From Streptomyces sp. D2-8 (GTDB lineage Bacteria > Actinomycetota > Actinomycetes > Streptomycetales > Streptomycetaceae): DNA of 64,000 bases. The stretch lies in the NCBI RefSeq assembly GCF_023184515.1, contig NZ_JAAHBP010000001.1, forward strand, positions 930,001-994,000, written 5' to 3'. Each line of letters opens with the position of its first letter. The stretch's first letter is position 1. The position numbers and the translations under genes are program-made. Below are positions 56,050 through 64,000 of the stretch, piece after piece. Under the pieces are notes generated by a model that was not told the origin of the DNA, ran no database searches, and saw only the letters and a list, made by a program, of their open reading frames with translations.

Positions 56050-57078
56050 ATGCGCGTCGGAGTACTGACCGGAGGCGGCGACTGCCCAGGCCTCAACGCC
56101 GTCATCCGGGCCATCGTCCGCAAGGGCGTGCAGGAGTACGGCCATGACTTCACCGGCTTCCGGGACGGCTGGCGAGGACCCCTGGAAGGCGACACCGTCC
56201 GTCTCGACATCCCCGCCGTACGCGGCATCCTGCCCCGCGGCGGCACGATCCTCGGCTCCTCGCGGACCAACCCGCTGAAGGTGGAGAACGGCATCCGCCG
56301 GATCAAGGAGACCCTCGCCGGGCTGGAGGTCGAGGCGCTCGTCGTCATCGGCGGCGAGGACACCCTGGGCGTGGCCGCCCGCCTGTCCGACGAACACGGC
56401 GTGCCCTGCGTGGGCGTCCCCAAGACGATCGACAACGACCTGTCCGCCACCGACTACACCTTCGGCTTCGACACCGCAGTCGGCATCGCGACCGAGGCCA
56501 TCGACCGGCTGCACACCACCGCCGAGTCCCATATGCGGGTCCTGGTCGTCGAGGTGATGGGCCGGCACGCCGGCTGGATCGCCCTCCACTCGGGCCTGGC
56601 CGGCGGCGCCAACGTCATCCTCATCCCCGAGCAGCGCTTCGACACCGAGCAGGTGTGCACCTGGGTGACCTCCCGCTTCCGGGCGTCGTACGCCCCGATC
56701 GTGGTCGTCGCCGAGGGGGCGATGCCCAGGGACGGCGACATGGTCCTCAAGGACCAGTCGCTGGACTCCTTCGGGCACGTCCGGCTGTCCGGGGTCGGCG
56801 AGTGGCTCGCCAAGGAGATCGAGAAGCGCACGGGCAAGGAGGCCCGCACGACGGTCCTGGGCCATGTCCAGCGCGGCGGCACCCCCAGCGCCTTCGACCG
56901 CTGGCTCGCCACCCGCTTCGGGCTGCACGCCATCGACTGCGTCCGCGACCGCGACTTCGGCCGGATGGTCGCCCTGCGCGGCACGGACATCGTCCGCGTC
57001 CCCATCGCGGACGCCACGGCCCGCCTGAAGACGGTGGACCCGGCGCTGTACGAGGAGGTCGGGGTGTTCTTCGGCTGA
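56050..57078 (+). CDS. pfkA: 6-phosphofructokinase (group III, PPi-type signature)
   Basis: The 342-aa enzyme phosphorylates fructose 6-phosphate. Motifs are TGGGDCPGLNAVIRA, GGTILGSSRTNP, VVIGGEDTLG (101-107), PKTIDNDLSATDYTFGFDTA, VEVMGRHAGWIA, HVQRGGTPSAFDR. Residue 104 is Asp where ATP-dependent enzymes, including S. coelicolor PfkA2 as I recall, have Gly, and Lys occurs at 125 in PKTIDND; this pair is known from PPi-dependent enzymes such as that of Amycolatopsis methanolica. The phosphoryl donor should therefore be tested. The ATG has GGGACTG upstream. Confidence 0.93.
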   Translation: MRVGVLTGGGDCPGLNAVIRAIVRKGVQEYGHDFTGFRDGWRGPLEGDTVRLDIPAVRGILPRGGTILGSSRTNPLKVENGIRRIKETLAGLEVEALVVIGGEDTLGVAARLSDEHGVPCVGVPKTIDNDLSATDYTFGFDTAVGIATEAIDRLHTTAESHMRVLVVEVMGRHAGWIALHSGLAGGANVILIPEQRFDTEQVCTWVTSRFRASYAPIVVVAEGAMPRDGDMVLKDQSLDSFGHVRLSGVGEWLAKEIEKRTGKEARTTVLGHVQRGGTPSAFDRWLATRFGLHAIDCVRDRDFGRMVALRGTDIVRVPIADATARLKTVDPALYEEVGVFFG

Positions 57079-57095
57079 CGGCCCGGCGCCCGGTG

Positions 57096-57123
57096 CCGGT
57101 CGGGGCCGCACGGCCCCGACCGG
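57096..57123. terminator. 13-bp perfect terminator between pfkA and the TrpE fusion
   Basis: Arms CCGGTCGGGGCCG (57096-57108) and CGGCCCCGACCGG (57111-57123) are separated by 2 bases, in the gap of convergent genes; it can act in both directions. Confidence 0.85.
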
Positions 57124-57130
57124 GCCCGCA

Positions 57131-60652
<3,522 letters not shown>

Positions 60653-60681
60653 CGGGTCCGCCTGTTACCGGAGCATGGACT

Positions 60682-60720
60682 GGGGCGCGGATCACACGAT
60701 CCGCGCCCCTCTCCACTTTT
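60682..60720 (+). terminator. terminator of the DAHP synthase gene
   Basis: Arms GGGGCGCGGAT (60682-60692) and ATCCGCGCCCC (60699-60709) with a 6-base loop, followed by TCTCCACTTTT. Confidence 0.85.
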
Positions 60721-60739
60721 GTGCTCCGGACCCGGCGGG

Positions 60740-60758
60740 TAAGGTTAGGTTAGCCTCA
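60740..60758 (+). promoter_or_regulatory. DmdR/DtxR-type iron box upstream of bfd
   Basis: TAAGGTTAGGTTAGCCTCA matches the iron-box consensus TTAGGTTAGGCTAACCTAA in 15 of 19 positions and lies 54 bases upstream of the bfd start, in an AT-rich stretch that could include the promoter. DmdR1 is the DtxR-family iron repressor of streptomycetes, so bfd is likely iron-repressed. Confidence 0.75.
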
Positions 60759-60811
60759 CCGATCAACGGGGACGGCGCATCCGAGAACGACCCGTCCGGG
60801 AGGTGAACCGC

Positions 60812-61036
60812 GTGTACGTCTGCAGTTGCTTCGGGATCACCGAGCAGCAGGTCAAGCAGCACGTGGACGGCGGCGCCTGCACCCCCCGCCAGATAGCCTC
60901 CGCCTGCAAGGCGGGTACGGACTGCGGGTCCTGTGTGCGCCGCATCCAGGCCATTCTGGGCAGGGGATCCTGCCCCCGCCGTGATCTGGCCGACCGGAAC
61001 GAGCCGGTGCTCGCGGACCTGGAAGACGCCGCCTGA
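60812..61036 (+). CDS. bfd: bacterioferritin-associated ferredoxin (BFD-like [2Fe-2S] protein)
   Basis: A 74-aa protein with VCSCFGITEQQVKQHVDGG and CKAGTDCGSCVRRIQAIL, providing the four cysteines (C-x-C and C-x4-C-x2-C) of BFD-like [2Fe-2S] domains. BFD reduces stored ferric iron in bacterioferritin to release it. I chose GTG 60812 because GGGAGG (60798-60803) lies 8 bases before it; a GTG at 60803 overlaps that site. It is convergent with bfr and has an iron box upstream, so iron starvation should induce release. Confidence 0.92.
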   Translation: MYVCSCFGITEQQVKQHVDGGACTPRQIASACKAGTDCGSCVRRIQAILGRGSCPRRDLADRNEPVLADLEDAA

Positions 61037-61045
61037 CGGCAGGCC

Positions 61046-61063
61046 CTAGTGCCGCGGCACTAG
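61046..61063. terminator. 18-bp perfect palindrome between bfd and bfr
   Basis: CTAGTGCCGCGGCACTAG is a self-complementary sequence; it overlaps the bfr stop codon (61060-61062). It can act as a two-way terminator for the convergent genes. Confidence 0.65.
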
Positions 61064-61536
61064 CTCGGCTGCTCGATCTGCTGCGCGATGTACAGCGCCT
61101 CACCGAGCTTGTCGATCAGCTCCAGCTGCGTGTCCAGATAGTCGATGTGGTGCTCCTCGTCCTCCAGGATCGTCTCGAAGAGGTTCGCGGACGTGATGTC
61201 GCCCTTGCTGCGCATCACCTCGATACCGCGCTTGAGCCGGTCGATCGCCTCGACCTCGACCTGCCGGTCCGCCTGGAACATCTCGGTGACCGTCTGGCCG
61301 ACCCGTACGTGGAAGAGCCGCTGGTAGTTGGGCAGGCCGTCCAGCATGAGGATGCGCTCGGTGATCTTGTCCGCGTGCTTCATCTCATCGATGGACTCTT
61401 CACGCGTGTACTTGGCGAGCTTGGTCCAGCCGTTGTTGTCCTGGATCCGGTAGTGCAGCCAGTACTGATTGACCGCCGTCAGCTCGCCGGTCAACTGCTC
61501 GTTGAGGAATTCGAGGACCTCGGGGTCGCCCTGCAT
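61060..61536 (-). CDS. bfr: bacterioferritin
   Basis: The 158-aa protein has the ferritin four-helix pattern and diiron ligands Glu18, Glu51, His54, Glu94, Glu127 and His130, with the haem-binding Met52 in DEMKHADKITERI. It forms a 24-mer that oxidises and stores iron. All ligands are present, so it should be active. ATG 61536 follows a GGAGCCTC site. The facing bfd gene suggests coordinated storage and release. An AT-rich region with imperfect inverted repeats lies upstream of it. Confidence 0.97.
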   Translation of the reverse strand: MQGDPEVLEFLNEQLTGELTAVNQYWLHYRIQDNNGWTKLAKYTREESIDEMKHADKITERILMLDGLPNYQRLFHVRVGQTVTEMFQADRQVEVEAIDRLKRGIEVMRSKGDITSANLFETILEDEEHHIDYLDTQLELIDKLGEALYIAQQIEQPS

Positions 61537-61619
61537 CGCAGAGGCTCCTTCCACGCGTGGGAACTGGCAAGTTGCGCCGCATGATTCCACTGGTGAAGAA
61601 GATCGTCCAGTAAGTCTGC

Positions 61620-61652
61620 ACTTAGTAAGTAAGGGCATGCTTAGTTTACTTT
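61620..61652. promoter_or_regulatory. AT-rich imperfect inverted repeat upstream of bfr
   Basis: The sequence CTTAGTAAGTAAGG near 61621-61634 and CTTAGTTTACTTTG near 61640-61653 are imperfect inverted copies (about 9 of 14 positions) within the 175-base divergent gap. It does not fit the iron box consensus, so another regulator or the promoter itself could be involved. Confidence 0.35.
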
Positions 61653-61711
61653 GTCCTGTTTCGGGGTGGGCCCGGTCAGGGGCATCACCCGGGGTCTGTC
61701 AGGATGGAGTC

Positions 61712-62362
61712 ATGGGTCAGCCGCTGGAACACGAATCGGGAGAAGGGCGCGATCCAGCAGGAGCGACGCAGCCCGAGCTGCCCCCGGGGCAGCGGTTGCA
61801 ACGCGGCTGGCCGGTCACGCACTACGGGCCCGTCCCCAAGTTCCGGCCCGAGCGCTGGGAGTTCCGGGTCTTCGGTGCCACCGCCGACGGCGGCAAGCAC
61901 TGCTGGACCCACGAGGAGTTCACGGCCCTGCCCTACACCACCGTCGTGGCCGATCTGCACTGCGTCACGAAGTTCAGCATGCTGGGCGCCGAGTGGGGCG
62001 GTATCCCCGCGCGCACGCTCCTCGACCTCGCGCCGCCCGCGGACGACGTCACCCATGTGATGGTGTGGGCCGAGTACGGATTCAGCTCCAACCTCCGGCT
62101 GTCCGACTTCGCCGACGAGCAGGTCGTGTTCGCCACCCACAAGGACGGCGAGCTGCTCACCGCCGAGCACGGCTTCCCGCTGCGCCTGATCGTGCCCCAC
62201 CTCTACGCCTGGAAGGGCCCCAAGTGGGTGCGCGGCGTGGAGTACATGACCGCCGACCGGCGGGGCTTCTGGGAAGAGCGCGGCTACCACAACATCGGCG
62301 ACCCCTGGCAGGAGCAGCGCTACTCGTACCAGGAGGGGCCCGCGGACGGCCCCGGCCTCTGA
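61712..62362 (+). CDS. sulfite-oxidase-like molybdopterin-binding protein
   Basis: A 216-aa protein with the oxidoreductase molybdopterin domain: RPERWEFRVFGATADGGKH, VADLHCVTKFSMLGAEWGG with the Mo-ligating Cys84, GFPLRLIVPHLYAWKGPKWVRGVEYM and the aromatic end FWEERGYHNIGDPW. There is no Tat signal and no dimerisation domain, so it resembles cytoplasmic YedY-like or short SUOX relatives. Substrate unknown. ATG 61712 has a GGATGGAG site. It may need Moco from elsewhere on the chromosome. Confidence 0.93.
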   Translation: MGQPLEHESGEGRDPAGATQPELPPGQRLQRGWPVTHYGPVPKFRPERWEFRVFGATADGGKHCWTHEEFTALPYTTVVADLHCVTKFSMLGAEWGGIPARTLLDLAPPADDVTHVMVWAEYGFSSNLRLSDFADEQVVFATHKDGELLTAEHGFPLRLIVPHLYAWKGPKWVRGVEYMTADRRGFWEERGYHNIGDPWQEQRYSYQEGPADGPGL

Positions 62363-62367
62363 CGGGC

Positions 62368-63246
62368 TCAGCCGTCGCGCAGCTTCTTCAGCCGCTCCAC
62401 GTCGGCCACGTGCCCCTGCTTGCCGCCCGGCGTCTCGATGATCAGCGGCACGCCCTCGGTCGCGGGGTGTGTCATCAGGGCCCGGAACGGGTCCTCGCCG
62501 ATGTGGCCGACGCCGATGTTCTCGTGCCGGTCCTTGTGCGCGCCCACCACGTCCTTGGAGTCGTTGGCGTGGATCAGCTTCAACCGGCCCTCGCCGACCG
62601 TGTCCACCAGCAGGTCCAGCGTCTGGTGCATGCCGCTGGGGCCGGTCAGGTCGTGGCCTGCGGCGTAGATGTGGCAGGTGTCCAGGCACACGCCGAGCAT
62701 CGGGTGGGCGTCCAGCGCCTCGAAGTACGGGCCGAAGTCCCACGTCCGTGAGCACAGGGAGGCGCCCTGGCCGGCCGTCGACTCCAGCAGCAGGAACGGG
62801 TCGTCCTCGTGGGTCAGCTCGTCCAGCAGCGGCAGCAGATGCTCCCGTACCTGCTTCAGTGCCACCGACCGCTCCCGGCCGCCGGTCGCGCTGCCCGTGT
62901 GCACGACCACGCCCAGCGCCCCGATCTCCCGGCCGCGCCGCAGGGAGTGCCGCAGCGACTCCACCGACCGCTCCACGGTCGCCTCGGTGTGCGAGCCGAA
63001 GTTGATCAGGTAGGGGGCGTGCACGTAGGCCGGGATCGACTCGGCCGCGCAGGCCGCGCGGAACGCCTCGTCCTGCTTCGGGTTTCCGGTCGGCGTGGCC
63101 CAGCCGCGCGGGTTGGCGACGAAGACCTGGACGGTCTCCGCCTTCAGGTCACGGGCGTACGACAGGCCTACGGAATGGAGCCCACCGGCCACGGGGACGT
63201 GGCCGCCCACCGGGTTGCGGGAGGGGCCGGACAGCTGACTGTTCAC
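62368..63246 (-). CDS. nfo: endonuclease IV (AP endonuclease)
   Basis: The 292-aa protein has the TIM-barrel features of Nfo: GGHVPVAGGLHSVGLSYA, YVHAPYLINFG, VVVHTGSATG, LLLESTAGQGASL with the metal Glu, VCLDTCHIYAAGHD, LIHANDSKDVVGAHKDRHENIG and PLIIETPGG. These contribute the His, Glu and Asp ligands for three zinc ions. It nicks DNA at abasic sites. It lies directly downstream of the PASTA kinase gene in the same direction, 59 bases from its stop. Start GTG (VNSQLSGP). Confidence 0.95.
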   Translation of the reverse strand: MNSQLSGPSRNPVGGHVPVAGGLHSVGLSYARDLKAETVQVFVANPRGWATPTGNPKQDEAFRAACAAESIPAYVHAPYLINFGSHTEATVERSVESLRHSLRRGREIGALGVVVHTGSATGGRERSVALKQVREHLLPLLDELTHEDDPFLLLESTAGQGASLCSRTWDFGPYFEALDAHPMLGVCLDTCHIYAAGHDLTGPSGMHQTLDLLVDTVGEGRLKLIHANDSKDVVGAHKDRHENIGVGHIGEDPFRALMTHPATEGVPLIIETPGGKQGHVADVERLKKLRDG

Positions 63247-63305
63247 CCGTTCAGGGTGTCATGCGTCCGGCCCTGCCCCGTCCACGGGCTCCCTGCCCGC
63301 CGCCG

Positions 63306-64000
63306 TCACCTGATCTTGATGGTGATCGTCGACCCCTTGGGGGCCCGCTGTCCGCCCTCGACGGACTGGCTCTTGACCTCGTCGCCGAACAGGCCGAGCA
63401 GCCCGCGGTCCTCCTCGACCTCGAATCCGGCGCCCTCCAGCGCCTGCCTGGCGTCGTCGACGCCGGCGCCGACCACGTCCGGGACCTCGATCATCTCCGG
63501 GCCCTTGGACAGCGTCAGCGTCACCGTGTCGCCCTCGGCCGCCCGGCCGCCGGGCTTCGGCGTCTGCCGGACGACCTGGCCCTTGTCGTACTCGGAGGAG
63601 TTGACCCGCTCGGTGGCGATCTTCACCTTGAGGCCGGCCTCGATCAGCTCGGCCTTCGCGTCCGCCTCGTCCGAGCCGGTGACGTCGGGGATGTCGATGG
63701 GGCTGCCCTTGCTGACGACCAGCGCGACGGCCGTGCCCGCGCGCACCTTCGTGCCGTCGGCCGGGCGCGCGGAGATCACCGAGCCGCGCGGCACGTCGTC
63801 GCTGAACTCGCGGGTGACCATGCCCGGCTCCAGCCCGTCCTCCCTCAGCTGGTCCCGGGCCTTGTCGAGCTTCTGGCCCGCCAGGGCGGGCACGCGCGTG
63901 GTCTCGGGGCCGTCGGAGATGGTGAACGACACGGAGTCGTGGAGGCGGATACGGGCGCCCGACTCGGGGTACATGCCCAGGATCGTGCCTCGCTTGACGG
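63306..64000 (-). CDS. PASTA-domain Ser/Thr protein kinase, C-terminal part only
   Basis: About 230 residues are visible before the frame runs off the window end. They form PASTA repeats with typical starts: VPALAGQKLDKARDQLREDG, IPDVTGSDEADAKAELIEAG and VPDVVGAGVDDARQALEGAG, each followed by a strand pair ending with S or T-rich VxGxxV. PASTA repeats bind muropeptides outside the cell; the kinase domain and membrane helix must lie upstream, beyond 64000. By order it would match the PASTA kinase SCO2110 of S. coelicolor and PknL of corynebacteria, from memory. In the visible part the reading frame is intact to the stop at 63306-63308. Confidence 0.93.
   Translation of the reverse strand, partial: VKRGTILGMYPESGARIRLHDSVSFTISDGPETTRVPALAGQKLDKARDQLREDGLEPGMVTREFSDDVPRGSVISARPADGTKVRAGTAVALVVSKGSPIDIPDVTGSDEADAKAELIEAGLKVKIATERVNSSEYDKGQVVRQTPKPGGRAAEGDTVTLTLSKGPEMIEVPDVVGAGVDDARQALEGAGFEVEEDRGLLGLFGDEVKSQSVEGGQRAPKGSTITIKIR

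Overview
The window is high-GC (well above 70% by eye), densely coded chromosomal DNA with strong third-position G/C bias, frequent GTG/TTG starts and ATGA/GTGA overlaps. The gene set (PspA with a PspAA partner, a MacRS-type two-component system, ROK glucokinase, class II DAHP synthase, actinobacterial bcc-aa3 respiratory genes, a Trp-Trp-Trp leader peptide) identifies a streptomycete. The order closely resembles the Streptomyces coelicolor SCO2110 to SCO2173 region as I remember it, read from high to low locus number. I see no phage, insertion sequence, CRISPR array, rRNA, tRNA or biosynthetic gene cluster; this is core chromosome.

Layout. 1-12.1 kb: a CobU fusion, a small conserved protein, a methyltransferase and a DUF3043-like membrane protein; then pspA with its partner, a histidine kinase/response regulator pair, an RND exporter and a Ser/Thr kinase with a propeller-like sensor. 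12.1-19 kb: NAD and Fe-S/sulfur metabolism (quinolinate synthase nadA, a HesB/ErpA carrier, a cysteine desulfurase fused to a TusA domain) with an adenosine kinase-like PfkB protein. 19.3-28.7 kb: the terminal respiratory chain (ctaC-ctaD-ctaF and ctaE-qcrC-qcrA-qcrB), interrupted by an L,D-transpeptidase and a lone receiver domain. 28.8-31.9 kb: trpD2, then a class V aminotransferase behind a SAM-IV-type riboswitch. 31.6-40.1 kb: RAM domain, rhomboid, zinc ribbon, NYN nuclease, two tandem NlpC/P60 hydrolases, a lipoprotein metalloprotease, and a divergent PadR/MATE pair. 40.1-54 kb: envelope and lipid genes (GT87 and GT4 glycosyltransferases, cholesterol-oxidase-like enzyme, acyl-CoA synthetase, SRPBCC, ArsA-like ATPase, PlsC acyltransferase) with glucokinase and a phosphofructokinase close by. 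54-64 kb: MacRS-type system, phosphofructokinase, an anthranilate-synthase fusion with a tryptophan attenuator, DAHP synthase, iron storage (bfd/bfr), a sulfite-oxidase-like protein, endonuclease IV and the C-terminal part of a PASTA kinase cut by the window edge.

How it fits together. Many of these genes lie, from memory, in a similar order in mycobacteria (Rv2176 to Rv2204c), so this looks like an old actinobacterial block combining respiration, cell-envelope lipid synthesis, aromatic amino-acid entry and NAD/Fe-S supply. The most informative non-coding elements are the SAM-IV-type riboswitch (29960-30081), the trp leader/attenuator (59099-59203), three CGTCR-N3-TGACG sites in the nadA/hesB gap, a 15-bp triple repeat between padR and its MATE partner, a 21-bp palindrome on the ctaE start codon, a DmdR/DtxR-type iron box before bfd, and five copies of a streptomycete intergenic repeat. 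All family and synteny statements come from pattern recognition and memory; no search was run.
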